Shown: in pieces, positions 55,856 to 64,000 of the stretch
How the letters are laid out: every line of letters begins with the position of its first letter
Numbering within the stretch: position 1 is the first letter of the stretch
Assembly (NCBI RefSeq): GCF_028728065.1
Contig: NZ_CP117812.1
Location: forward strand, 2,542,001 to 2,606,000
Direction: 5' to 3'
From: Lentisphaera profundi
Lineage (GTDB): Bacteria; Verrucomicrobiota; Lentisphaeria; Lentisphaerales; Lentisphaeraceae
DNA: 64,000 nucleotides
Notes under the pieces: generated by a model
The model's input: the letters and a program-made list of their open reading frames with translations, nothing else
Told to the model about the DNA's origin: nothing
The model's database searches: none
Position numbers and translations under genes: made by a program

Positions 55856-57691
55856 ATGTTATCTAAGTTTTTCCTTTCAGGCAGTTTATTATTAACGGCC
55901 CTACATTCACCTTCGCTAGATGCCGCGGCTAAAATGCTAAGTTCCACGAATGAAACCACAAAAAGTGATGTCGTTTCAGCCGCTAAAAATAAATCAGATG
56001 CGAGTTCTTTTTGGGGAGTTTCTTATTTAGTTGATACGATTGGAGCCAAAGATCAAGACCCGGTATCCACTGCTGTGGCGCTCAAAGGACTTTCTTCCTA
56101 TATCAAATCCACAGATAATTTTTATAATGCAGCTTTTCTTTTACACCTCAAAGAAAATTCCGATTTAAATTCTGCTTTAGCGACAAGTAAAGATCCCAAT
56201 TTGCAGGCTTTAGCAGCAGCAACAATGGCAATGAAAGGGGCGATTGCTTACCAAGAAAGTTTAATCGAAAGAAACAATTTAAATATAAGTGAGAATGTCG
56301 AGGATGTTCCCGAAATAAAAAAAGGGAAGGGGAAGAAAGGCAAAAAAGGGAAGGGGAAGAAAGGCAAAAAAGGAGCTGGAAGTGAAACTCAAAAATCATC
56401 AGTGTCTTTGGATCGCGATCTCTTAGAAACTTTTCTGCAAAGCAAAAATAAAAAAGCGCAATATTTAGCGATTCTCGCAGCTGCCTATGCTAAAGATTCT
56501 TCAGTCAGTAGCACTGTAGATGATTTAGTGTTGAAATCATTAGAATCCCAATCAGCTCGAATCTTCTACAAAGCAAGAGTAGCAGGAAGTTTGAATCCCA
56601 AGGAGCTTATGACTCTGGTGCAAGTGGCGATCAAAAAACGTCCGCCAGCAGTAAGCAATGTCGTGAGTTTTTCTTTAGACATACCAGCTATGGCTTTGAT
56701 TGTTCAAGCTATTGCAGAAGTAGCCGACGAGAGCTCAGTCAATATTCTACATAGCGCGCTTAATGTTCCTGACCTAAGAGTGCAAGTGGAAGCCGCACGG
56801 GCGATCGCTAAATTAAAATCACCTAAAAGTCTTGCCGTGGTGAATAAAAAAATTCCAAGTGCCGCTTGGCCAGTTCTCATTGAGCTGTGTGATTATGCTG
56901 CTAAAGCGCCATCAGAAAAACTTCTCCCTGCCTTAATTCAGCGTTTAGCAAAAGAAAAAGGCCGGATGAGAATCAATTTGAATTACGCGCTCAGTATTAT
57001 TGCTGGAGATCAGCATGCAAGCACCGCAAAGGAATGGTTAGCGTGGTATAAATCAAATAAATCTTTCAAAGTAGATTCCTCAGCATCGGCAGCGTTTCGT
57101 GATATGTATATGGTTCAAGTCATGAATGCGGGGCCTAATGGTTACTTCTATAGCCTCGCAATCTATAGTGATAGCTTTTGTTATGTTGTGGATACATCGG
57201 CATCAATGAAAGGCCCTAGAATCGCATCTTTGGATGAAAACATGGCGATGTCAGTTGAGCAGCTCTTAAATAAATCGAAGTATAATATTGTCGATTTCGG
57301 TGGAGATGTCGAAGTGATGGAAGCCAAGGCGTTGACGGCAGATTTAAGAAAAGGCACTGCGCGAGTGAAGTCCTGGAACATGAGCCTGGGGACACGTAGT
57401 TTTTGTGCCATTCGTCAAAGTTTATTATTTCCGGACGTGGATTCAATTTACTTTCTTTCAGATGGAGCTCCTGCACGTGATAGCGTAAAAAATTGGCAGG
57501 GAATTACTGAGGGAGTGATGATGTTAACTCGCTATAAGCAAATTGCTGTTCATTGCATTGACTTTGATCCTAAAGCGGGCAATCAAGCTTATATGATTAA
57601 TTTGGCCAAGTATAACGAAGGGCGCCACGAATCAATTGAGGTAGGTCCAGCAGCACCTGGTGAGGGCAAGAAGAAAAAGAAAAAGAAATAA
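55856..57691 (+). CDS. exported protein with HEAT-like repeats and a von Willebrand factor A domain
   Basis: The start is ATG 55856 (611 residues), because AGAGG lies 8 bases upstream and the signal peptide (LSKFFLSGSLLLTALHSPSLDA) is then at the N-terminus; an in-frame start at 55775 adds 27 residues. The first 400 residues are helical, HEAT-like. A Lys/Gly low-complexity stretch lies near 155-175. The C-terminal VWA domain has a MIDAS motif (VVDTSASM; DxSxS) and SDGAP. The tail is all Lys. VWA domains bind metals and mediate protein contacts. Function unknown. Confidence 0.78.
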   Translation: MLSKFFLSGSLLLTALHSPSLDAAAKMLSSTNETTKSDVVSAAKNKSDASSFWGVSYLVDTIGAKDQDPVSTAVALKGLSSYIKSTDNFYNAAFLLHLKENSDLNSALATSKDPNLQALAAATMAMKGAIAYQESLIERNNLNISENVEDVPEIKKGKGKKGKKGKGKKGKKGAGSETQKSSVSLDRDLLETFLQSKNKKAQYLAILAAAYAKDSSVSSTVDDLVLKSLESQSARIFYKARVAGSLNPKELMTLVQVAIKKRPPAVSNVVSFSLDIPAMALIVQAIAEVADESSVNILHSALNVPDLRVQVEAARAIAKLKSPKSLAVVNKKIPSAAWPVLIELCDYAAKAPSEKLLPALIQRLAKEKGRMRINLNYALSIIAGDQHASTAKEWLAWYKSNKSFKVDSSASAAFRDMYMVQVMNAGPNGYFYSLAIYSDSFCYVVDTSASMKGPRIASLDENMAMSVEQLLNKSKYNIVDFGGDVEVMEAKALTADLRKGTARVKSWNMSLGTRSFCAIRQSLLFPDVDSIYFLSDGAPARDSVKNWQGITEGVMMLTRYKQIAVHCIDFDPKAGNQAYMINLAKYNEGRHESIEVGPAAPGEGKKKKKKK

Positions 57692-57698
57692 TTTTAAT

Positions 57699-57724
57699 AA
57701 AAGGGAGTCTATGGACTCCTTTTT
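57699..57724 (+). terminator. intrinsic terminator after the VWA gene
   Basis: AAAAGGGAGTC and GACTCCTTTT pair with one bulged G across a four-base loop, with TTTTATTT after. Confidence 0.85.
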
Positions 57725-57837
57725 ATTTGTTTTCAGTCATAAACAAAACTTATTGTTATGATAGAATTAATAAATTTTACTATTATTCAGTCTTAGGGCA
57801 TAGTTAGTCATCTTCAAAAATAAAAAGGAAAAGTAAG

Positions 57838-58572
57838 ATGTTCGAAAATAAAGAAAAGCAAAATGTACCCACTGTTAGTTTCCGTACTCGTGTGAATAAT
57901 AATTGGGAAGATTTGACAACAGACGAAATCTTCAAAGGCAAGACCGTGATTGTCTTCGCACTTCCTGGGGCTTTCACACCGACCTGCTCATCTGCTCACT
58001 TGCCTCGCTATAACCAACTAGCACCAGTTTTCAAGGAAAATGGAGTCGATGATATTTACTGCCTATCAGTTAATGATACCTTTGTAATGAATGCTTGGGG
58101 CGCTGATCAAGATTCAGAAAACATAAAATTCCTACCTGATGGCAATGGTGAATTCTCTCAAGGTATGGGACTTCTCGTTGATAAAAAGGATCTCGGCTTT
58201 GGCAAACGCTCTTGGAGATACTCGATGCTCGTCAAAGACGGTGTCATTGAAAAAATGTTCATAGAAGAAGATAAGCCAGGTGATCCTTTCGAAGTGAGTG
58301 ATGCGGATACTATACTCAACTATATCAATCCAAATGCCGAGCTTCCTAAGCTAGTGAGTATCATTTCGAAGCCGGGCTGTAGTCATTGCCAGCGAGCTCG
58401 TGAAGTACTAGAGCAAAAAGGCATGCCTTATGAAGAAATTAAACTAGGGCAGGGCGGTATGAGCCTAACGACCTTAAAGGCAGTGAGCGGCAAAACAACA
58501 ACACCTCAAGTGTTCATTAATGGTGAACTGATTGGCGGTGCCGATGAACTCATTAAATACATAAATCAATAA
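57838..58572 (+). CDS. peroxiredoxin-glutaredoxin hybrid (Prx5/Grx)
   Basis: A 244-residue fusion. Residues 1-165 are a Prx5-type peroxiredoxin with peroxidatic Cys in PGAFTPTCSSAHLP. Residues 170-244 are glutaredoxin with CSHC in KPGCSHCQRA and the TTPQVFINGELIGG glutathione site. It reduces hydrogen peroxide and organic peroxides with glutathione, as in Haemophilus and other bacteria. A disulfide reductase and OxyR follow in the same direction. AAAAGGAAAAG precedes the ATG. A partial terminator separates it from the next gene. Confidence 0.93.
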   Translation: MFENKEKQNVPTVSFRTRVNNNWEDLTTDEIFKGKTVIVFALPGAFTPTCSSAHLPRYNQLAPVFKENGVDDIYCLSVNDTFVMNAWGADQDSENIKFLPDGNGEFSQGMGLLVDKKDLGFGKRSWRYSMLVKDGVIEKMFIEEDKPGDPFEVSDADTILNYINPNAELPKLVSIISKPGCSHCQRAREVLEQKGMPYEEIKLGQGGMSLTTLKAVSGKTTTPQVFINGELIGGADELIKYINQ

Positions 58573-58590
58573 TTAATAAATTAAGTAAAG

Positions 58591-58612
58591 CCCTCCTTTA
58601 GGGAGGGTTTTT
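58591..58612 (+). terminator. hairpin with T6 between the Prx-Grx gene and the reductase
   Basis: CCCTCC and GGAGGG pair across TTTAG, followed by TTTTTT. It ends six bases before the Shine-Dalgarno of the next gene, so expression of the downstream genes may rely on read-through or a separate promoter. Confidence 0.8.
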
Positions 58613-58627
58613 TAAGTGGAGAGAAAA

Positions 58628-60007
58628 ATGAAAGACTATGATGTGCTGGTAATTGGAGCAGGGACAGCGGGACTTAATGCCTATCGCCAGGCAAAAGCTC
58701 AAGGAAAAACTGCGGCCTTAATTGATGGTGGTCCCTTGGGAACAACTTGTGCACGCGTGGGTTGTATGCCGAGCAAGTTGCTGATTTCTGCGGCTAACGC
58801 AAATCACGCAGTGAAAAAAGCACGTATGTTTGGCATTGAAACAGCAGATCCCGTCGTCAATGATGAAGCAGTTCTAAAACGCGTTCGTTTTGAACGTGAT
58901 CGCTTTGTAGGTTTTGTGATGGAAGGAATAGATAATATCCCTGAAGAACATCTCATTCGTGAATATGCCGAGTTTATAGACGACCATACAGTGCAATTAT
59001 CTGGCGGAAGAAAATTAAGCGCAAAAACTTTTGTTTTGGCCGTAGGCTCACGTCCACGTCATGTCCCTATACTTGATGGAGCTGAAGACTTGGTCTTAAG
59101 TAGCGATCACATTTTTGAAATCGAAAAAATTCCTGAGCGTGTAGCGGTTTTTGGACCAGGTGTGATTGGTCTAGAGCTTGGTCAAGCACTAAGCCGTTTG
59201 GGCGCAGATGTTCGTCTCTTTGGGCGCAGTGGTTCAATTGGAGGAATTAGAGACCCAGAAATTCGCGATTATGCGACAAAAGCTTTTGCCGAAGAGTTTT
59301 ATACCGATACCAAAGCCACGATTCATTCCGTACGTAAAGAAGGCGGCAAGGCGATTATCAATTACGACCATAAAGAAAAAGGCCGCATAGAAGAAAGCTT
59401 TGACTTTATTTTGACCGCCTCAGGACGAGTGAGCAATACCGATCGATTAAAGCTAGAAAATACCAGCATTGTCCTAAGTCATCGAAAAGTTCCAGCCTAT
59501 AGCAATAGCACCATGCAGTGCGGAGATAGCCACTTTTTCATTGCGGGCGATGCCAATGATGAAATCCCACTTCTTCATGAGGCTTCTGACGAAGGTAAAA
59601 TTGCCGGTAAAAATGCTGCAACTTTCCCAAAAGTTGATCCCGGTCACCGCAGGACACAATTAGGCATTGTATTCTCTGATCCCGAAATTGCCTCGATTGG
59701 ACAAAGCTATGAATCTTTTGATGAATTGGTGATCGGTCGTGTAAGTTTTGAAGGTCAGGGACGTTCACGAGTCATGGGCAAGAATAAAGGGCTCATGCAC
59801 CTTTATGCAGAAAAGGGCGATCGACGTTTGCGAGGAGCGCAAATTTTCGGCCCATCCGCAGAGCATTTAGGACACTTAATTGCTTGGACTGTTCAGCAAG
59901 GTCTTACTGTTGATCAAATTCTTGAAATGCCTTTTTACCATCCTGTAATAGAAGAGGGCTTGAGAACCGCATTACAAGATCTGCAAAAAGAACTCGATCA
60001 GGTTTAA
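58628..60007 (+). CDS. FAD/NAD(P)-dependent disulfide oxidoreductase (dihydrolipoamide-dehydrogenase-like)
   Basis: The start is ATG 58628 (459 residues), with GGAG 7 bases upstream; a GTG at 58616 is also in frame. It has the FAD loop VIGAGTAGLNAY, the redox disulfide GTTCARVGCMPSK, the NAD(P) loop FGPGVIGLELG and a final FAD/His-Glu region (FYHPVIEEGLR). Related proteins include dihydrolipoyl dehydrogenases and glutathione or mercuric reductase relatives. With Prx-Grx and OxyR around it, a role in recycling the peroxide system is plausible. No lipoyl enzyme genes are adjacent. Confidence 0.9.
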   Translation: MKDYDVLVIGAGTAGLNAYRQAKAQGKTAALIDGGPLGTTCARVGCMPSKLLISAANANHAVKKARMFGIETADPVVNDEAVLKRVRFERDRFVGFVMEGIDNIPEEHLIREYAEFIDDHTVQLSGGRKLSAKTFVLAVGSRPRHVPILDGAEDLVLSSDHIFEIEKIPERVAVFGPGVIGLELGQALSRLGADVRLFGRSGSIGGIRDPEIRDYATKAFAEEFYTDTKATIHSVRKEGGKAIINYDHKEKGRIEESFDFILTASGRVSNTDRLKLENTSIVLSHRKVPAYSNSTMQCGDSHFFIAGDANDEIPLLHEASDEGKIAGKNAATFPKVDPGHRRTQLGIVFSDPEIASIGQSYESFDELVIGRVSFEGQGRSRVMGKNKGLMHLYAEKGDRRLRGAQIFGPSAEHLGHLIAWTVQQGLTVDQILEMPFYHPVIEEGLRTALQDLQKELDQV

Positions 60008-60016
60008 GGGTATTGA

Positions 60017-60898
60017 GTGACTCTTAAAGATCTAGAGTACTTTGCGATCCTCGCAAAATTGCGTCACTTCGGCCGTGCTGCATTAGAGGCCGGAGTGAGT
60101 CAGCCAGCTCTTTCAATTCAGATTAAAAAACTGGAAGCGGAGCTAGGACTTTGCTTATTTGAGCGCTCAAATAAGCAGGTCGTTTTGAGTCCTGAGGGCG
60201 CTCACTTACTCCAACGAGCGGAAAACATAATTCAGCAAGTGAGTGATTTTCGAACTTGCGCTAAATCCTTTAAAGACCCCTATCAAGGCCATTTAATTTT
60301 GGGAGCTTTTCCGACTTTGGCTCCCTATCTCTTTCCCCAAATTTTGGATGAGCTTCATCAATCTTATCCGGAAATGAAGTTTTTCATCAAAGAGGAAAAA
60401 ACTGAACAGCTCTTAGAAATGCTCAAACAGGGAAAAGTGGATGCGGCATTTATTGCCTTACCCCATGAAGATAAACTCTTAGAATCTGAATTTATTTTTT
60501 CGGAAGATTTTCTTTTTGCGGTGCCCGCAAATTATCCAGAAAGGTTCCCCTCTCATTTGTCAGTAGCAGATTTAAAAGGGCGAGAATTGATGCTCCTGGA
60601 TGAAGGGCACTGCTTTCGTGATCAGGCACTCGAGTTTTGTACTGTGAATCAACTTCAGGAAAGATTTGATTTTCGTGCCAGTAGCCTCGAAACCTTGAGA
60701 CAAATGGTGGCGGCAGGCTTGGGGCTTACTTTGCTTCCTCAATGTGCCAAAAATGAGAGCGATAAAATTCGATATATAGATTTTGAAGACCCCGCACCCC
60801 AAAGGTCTATTGCACTTTTCTGGCGTAAATCTTCAGCCAAAGCGGAGATTTTTCGTGAAATTGCCGATGACTTAAAGCGTGTATTAACACATGCCTGA
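60017..60898 (+). CDS. oxyR: OxyR-type LysR-family peroxide sensor
   Basis: A LysR regulator of 293 residues. The N-terminal HTH covers about 1-60 (LEYFAILAKLRHFGRAALEAGVSQPALS). The redox pair is at C199 and C208, in DEGHCFRDQALEFC, matching E. coli OxyR numbering and motif. The ASSLETLRQMVAAGLGLTLLP block also matches. It should sense hydrogen peroxide through a disulfide and activate defence genes. The GTG start is 9 bases after the reductase stop, so it is probably in one operon and may regulate itself and the Prx-Grx gene. Confidence 0.95.
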   Translation: MTLKDLEYFAILAKLRHFGRAALEAGVSQPALSIQIKKLEAELGLCLFERSNKQVVLSPEGAHLLQRAENIIQQVSDFRTCAKSFKDPYQGHLILGAFPTLAPYLFPQILDELHQSYPEMKFFIKEEKTEQLLEMLKQGKVDAAFIALPHEDKLLESEFIFSEDFLFAVPANYPERFPSHLSVADLKGRELMLLDEGHCFRDQALEFCTVNQLQERFDFRASSLETLRQMVAAGLGLTLLPQCAKNESDKIRYIDFEDPAPQRSIALFWRKSSAKAEIFREIADDLKRVLTHA

Positions 60899-61049
60899 AT
60901 TATTAACTCAATAAATTTGGATTCATAAGAAGTTCTATTTATATTTTGATATGGCGTAAAAAATATAAAGCAGTAGTCAAGTCCTTTATATCTGCGGTTA
61001 TAACTTTTATATAAACGTGTTCACGGACATAAAAAAAGGATGTATTCTT

Positions 61050-61781
61050 ATGAATAAAAAATTTACTTTAATAGAGCTCTTAGTGGTGGTTGCGATTCTT
61101 GGTATATTGGCCTCACTACTTTTACCTACACTGGGACAAGCCCGCAAATCAGCGAAAGCGACAAGCTGTCAAAGTTCTATCAAGCAGGTCGGCAGTGCCA
61201 TTGCAATGTTTCAAGGTGATAATGATGGGGTCATGGTCTATAATTATTCCGCAGCTGCTGTATACCAATCTAATTGGGCTAAAGGAGTCGATAGTTATCT
61301 TGGTGGCGACGCAAGCCCAGATACGGCAAATGGCGGCGCTTTTTGGAATACTGCATCCCCCACTCTATATGACTGTCCTTCCACTGCGATAGATGCAGAA
61401 AAAAATTGTTTCGCGATTGATTATGGAATTGTATCGACAGGATCAAATAAGTCATTTCTCGGGTATAAAGTTAGCGAAGTGAATAATAGTTCATCGGCTA
61501 TTCTACTTGCAGACACTTGGAAGGAAGAGGCAACGGCATTAATTGGTAGATCCGGTATGAGAGGGGACAATGAGGCAAAATATAATACGGTAACAGGATT
61601 AACTCATGATGGCGGCTTTAAGCACAACAAAACTCGGACAAACTATGCTTTTGTTGATGGTCATTCAGAAATGATAAGATGGCTTCCTCGATCTATTTTT
61701 ATGGATAGATACACTCAGGATATTGATAGATTAGGCGCTCTTTCCACAGACTTACGCACACACCCAGACTACAGGCCATAA
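61050..61781 (+). CDS. prepilin-like protein with N-terminal methylation/cleavage site
   Basis: The start is ATG 61050 (243 residues), with AGGATG upstream; a GTG at 61017 is in frame but gives a long polar leader. [26 protein letters not shown] is the prepilin signal, with Glu at +5 and a hydrophobic helix. The C-terminal [13 protein letters not shown] block is the H-X9-DG type, with [13 protein letters not shown] giving spacing 10. It is similar in plan to the 12492 gene, but not near identical. The Trp/Tyr-rich middle is unknown. It stands alone, with a terminator. Confidence 0.88.
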   Translation: MNKKFTLIELLVVVAILGILASLLLPTLGQARKSAKATSCQSSIKQVGSAIAMFQGDNDGVMVYNYSAAAVYQSNWAKGVDSYLGGDASPDTANGGAFWNTASPTLYDCPSTAIDAEKNCFAIDYGIVSTGSNKSFLGYKVSEVNNSSSAILLADTWKEEATALIGRSGMRGDNEAKYNTVTGLTHDGGFKHNKTRTNYAFVDGHSEMIRWLPRSIFMDRYTQDIDRLGALSTDLRTHPDYRP

Positions 61782-61814
61782 GCATTCCTGAAGATAAATT
61801 TTTGAATTCTCCTG

Positions 61815-61840
61815 GCCCTTCTTTTTAGAGGGGCTTTTTT
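61815..61840 (+). terminator. terminator after the prepilin-like gene
   Basis: GCCCTTC and GAGGGGC pair with one G-T wobble across a six-base loop, followed by T6. Confidence 0.82.
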
Positions 61841-61917
61841 GTTTTCTCAAACGCGCTATTTTATTTGAAGAGAAAGCTAGCGTGATAAATATTATTTAGG
61901 TGGGAGGAGCTCAGCAA

Positions 61918-63351
61918 ATGGATGAAAAAAATAAAAGCTACATGAATGGAAAAGAGTTTTTAATTCCACTCGCTTGGCTAATAAGTGCCTGTTTAAGTTT
62001 CCATCTATCCCACTTAGGATTAACGGCATTTTTCCCCCTGTTTTTCTTAAGTTTGTGGCAAATAACTAAAATTAAATCTATACCAATAGCTTTTATCAAT
62101 GGCATTATTTTAGGTTTTGGTATTTATACTTATCACCTCCAGTTTTTTATTTCCATCTTCAATCATTTTGCCTATAATCTCTTTTGTGTGCTCGCCTTTT
62201 GGTTAGCCCTTTTTCTAGCGATCTCGGTTTGGCTTCGTCGGGTGTACTCGAGTAAAACAATTGCCTGGCTGATTCCAGTACTGTATTTTTCACTCGAATT
62301 TATTCGTTGTGAATTGTACCCACTCAAATTTTCTTGGGTGATCCCAGGGCTTAGTTTTTCCGAATCTAGTTATTATTCAGGCCTGGGAATTTGGGGAGTT
62401 TACGGGATTTCCTTTTTTTGCTTTTTATTGATCACTTTTGGAGAGAACTGGATTGAGAAAAAGAAGCTCAAAATCATAGCCTTTGTGAGTCTTTGCCTGC
62501 TCTGCCAAATCAGTTCACTTATGAGTACATCAGCAGAAACAGAGGGAGAAGGGCCACACATTACGGGCATTCAATGGGAAATGGGATCTCATAAAGACAT
62601 TCTCGATTCTCTCGATCAAGCTTTAGAAACGTATCCTGATACAAAGCTTTTTTTCTTGAGTGAATATAGTTTTGATGAAGGCATACCTCAGCTTATTAAG
62701 GATTGGTGCCAAGTCAATCAACGTTACCTACTCGCAGGGACAACGGAGACAATCAAAGAAAGTGCAGTTATCAATAAAGACGTAAAAAGTATTGGTGGCA
62801 AAAAGAAAAAGCGGGCATATTTCAATATGGCAATGATTGTTGATCCTCGTGGAGAAATTATTTTCAAGCAAGCAAAAGTGATGCCAATTCAATTTTTCAA
62901 TGATGGGGAACCAGCAAAGAGTCAGCAATTATGGGATTCCCCTTGGGGAAAAATTGGCATCGGCATTTGTTACGACTTGAGCTATAGCAAAATAATGGAT
63001 GAACTTGTTCGTCAGGGCGCTCAAGCTTTATTAATCCCTACAATGGATGTGGAGCATTGGGGAGAGCAACAACATAAGCTGCATGGTCGTATAGCTCCCA
63101 CCCGTGCAGGGGAATATGGTATCCCCGTTTATCGCGTTTGTAGTTCGGGGATATCACAGTTTGTTGATGCTCAAGGTCACATTCAAGCTCAAGGATCCTT
63201 TATCGGTCAAGGAGATACCTTCTCGGCAAAACTAGTCATGGCAGAGCAGGGGACGCGTCCCCTCGATCGTTTTCTGATTTATCCTGCTTTGATCATTAGT
63301 TTTTTAGCATTCCTTTTCTCATTTTTTAAGGCCTTCAAAAAAATACGATGA
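61918..63351 (+). CDS. lnt: apolipoprotein N-acyltransferase
   Basis: The start is ATG 61918 (477 residues), with GGAGGAG 9 bases upstream; an earlier in-frame GTG (61900) overlaps that Shine-Dalgarno. The N-terminal 200 residues form about six to eight membrane helices. The C-terminal nitrilase-type domain has the Glu-Lys-Cys triad: LSEYSFD (E), QAKVMPI (K) and GIGICYDLSY (C). Lnt adds the third acyl chain to lipoproteins. The length and triad fit, although identity to well-known Lnt proteins cannot be judged here. It follows the prepilin-like gene by 136 bp. Confidence 0.88.
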   Translation: MDEKNKSYMNGKEFLIPLAWLISACLSFHLSHLGLTAFFPLFFLSLWQITKIKSIPIAFINGIILGFGIYTYHLQFFISIFNHFAYNLFCVLAFWLALFLAISVWLRRVYSSKTIAWLIPVLYFSLEFIRCELYPLKFSWVIPGLSFSESSYYSGLGIWGVYGISFFCFLLITFGENWIEKKKLKIIAFVSLCLLCQISSLMSTSAETEGEGPHITGIQWEMGSHKDILDSLDQALETYPDTKLFFLSEYSFDEGIPQLIKDWCQVNQRYLLAGTTETIKESAVINKDVKSIGGKKKKRAYFNMAMIVDPRGEIIFKQAKVMPIQFFNDGEPAKSQQLWDSPWGKIGIGICYDLSYSKIMDELVRQGAQALLIPTMDVEHWGEQQHKLHGRIAPTRAGEYGIPVYRVCSSGISQFVDAQGHIQAQGSFIGQGDTFSAKLVMAEQGTRPLDRFLIYPALIISFLAFLFSFFKAFKKIR

Positions 63352-63378
63352 ACCATGACAAGGGGAATTGTCCCTAAT

Positions 63379-63672
63379 CGCCTGTGTGGCAACACCCTCC
63401 GCTGGCCGAAGAGCGGCGCTCCTTGGTGTGCGAAGCACCGTGCCCTCTATTCTGGTCAAGTGTATATCTTTTTTCCCGCCCACGACGGCAAATGGCCTGG
63501 GACCGCCAAGCACCTGCTTGGCACTGGCTCCAAAATTGATGTGGTTTTTTTACCCGCCTGTGTGGCAATACCCTCCGGTGGCCGAGGAGCCCTCGGGGCC
63601 CTACTAAAAAATTTAGCAGAACGCTTGAAGTTCCTCTCGTATGCATCGCATCATGACCTCTATTCTGGGTGA
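63379..63672. repeat. two diverged copies of a GC-rich dispersed repeat
   Basis: CGCCTGTGTGGCA starts each copy (63379-63391 and 63555-63567), followed by CACCCTCCGCTGG or its relative ACCCTCCGGTGG. Both copies end with CCTCTATTCTGG (near 63443 and 63658). The first 25 bases or so match the complement of 31833-31869 in the other repeat zone. The frames that cross it are probably not genes. This fills 63352-63755, the interval between lnt and the globin. Confidence 0.85.
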
Positions 63673-63755
63673 TCATGAAAACTTTCACTCGATTTTAAAT
63701 TTACTTGCCTTTCCAAGTGATTGGTTTACTTTGCAAAAAAATTAAGGTAAGAAAT

Positions 63756-64000
63756 ATGAATGGCCCTCCACAAGTTGATCCCCCGAATCCGGAAATTTAT
63801 ACCCTCATGGGTGAAGAAAATATCTTTAAACTTCTTCATGATGTCTATGATGAATTTGCGGTATCGTCAATTAAAGAGATGTTTCCAACTGATCCAGAAG
63901 GCTTGCAGGAAGCGGCAGATAAATCAGCCTGTTTTTTTGTAGGACTTTGTGGTGGGCCACCACTCTATCATCAGCGCTATGGCAATCCGATGCTGCGTCG
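63756..64000 (+). CDS. truncated haemoglobin, 3' end outside window
   Basis: ATG 63756, with AAGG 9 bases upstream, opens a frame that runs off the window end after 81 complete codons. The product starts MNGPPQVDPPNPEIYTLMGEE and has a globin-like helix pattern: FKLLHDVYDEFAVSSIKEMF, AADKSACFFVGLCGGPPLYHQRYGNPMLRR. The GGPPLYxxRYGxPMLR segment matches group II/III truncated globins. It probably binds haem and oxygen or nitric oxide. The haem-ligand His and downstream part are outside the window. Confidence 0.85.
   Translation, partial: MNGPPQVDPPNPEIYTLMGEENIFKLLHDVYDEFAVSSIKEMFPTDPEGLQEAADKSACFFVGLCGGPPLYHQRYGNPMLR

Noticed and set aside
63355-63688. Overlapping open frames on both strands after lnt
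   Set aside because: Same GC-rich repeat family; frames disagree between copies.

Overview
The window is an AT-rich bacterial chromosome segment from a Gram-negative organism. It encodes a KDO-synthesis gene, lipoproteins, an Lnt-type acyltransferase and a secretin-like protein. Three formylglycine-type sulfatases, two DUF1552 (HxxSHH)/DUF1592 planctomycete-cytochrome gene pairs, two Lentisphaera-style prepilin-like proteins and several Hanks-type kinases with Cache sensors together suggest the Planctomycetes-Verrucomicrobia-Chlamydiae group. Lentisphaerae (Lentisphaera-like) is my best guess. This is an inference from family content; no database was searched.

Layout: 1-3.2 kb holds the end of a Cache-kinase, an IS3-type element with a nonsense codon, and about 40 copies of a 7-bp repeat. 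3.3-5.5 kb is trpB-trpA plus a 34-residue basic protein. 5.6-9.4 kb has a DUF4136 lipoprotein facing a three-gene minus-strand cluster (unknown protein, membrane protein, B12/radical SAM enzyme). 9.5-10.6 kb is an IS30 element. 10.7-16.4 kb has kdsA, an arrestin-like protein, a prepilin-like protein, an 810-residue sulfatase and arsH. 16.7-27.5 kb is an inverted arrangement of two paralogous DUF1592/DUF1552 pairs around a sulfatase. 27.7-32.4 kb is a degraded zone: a frameshifted kinase, an IS110 element, GC-rich repeats and an ATPase fragment. 32.5-35.7 kb has a third sulfatase and two exported or membrane proteins. 35.8-40.8 kb has hpf, a zinc-ribbon/OmpA pair and an MFS-acyltransferase-acyl-ACP-synthetase fusion. 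41-44.5 kb is the conserved rpmH-rnpA-yidD-yidC-jag operon. 44.6-51.3 kb has a large hybrid histidine kinase, a cNMP/CBS/DUF294 protein with its exonuclease partner, and a small unknown. 51.4-53.1 kb is a plasmid-type ParA/small-partner module followed by A-rich direct repeats. 53.2-57.7 kb has a secretin-like protein, cardiolipin synthase and a HEAT/VWA protein. 57.8-60.9 kb is a peroxide-defence cassette (peroxiredoxin-glutaredoxin, disulfide reductase, OxyR). 61-64 kb has a prepilin-like protein, Lnt, more GC-rich repeats and the start of a truncated globin.

Main themes: sulfated-polysaccharide use (sulfatases and probably the haem-protein pairs), envelope biogenesis (kdsA, yidC, lnt, cls, Aas fusion), and repeated insertion by mobile elements. 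The least understood features are the mirrored DUF1552/DUF1592-sulfatase locus, the par module with its repeat cluster, the candidate IS110 bridge-RNA element and the dispersed GC-rich repeats.
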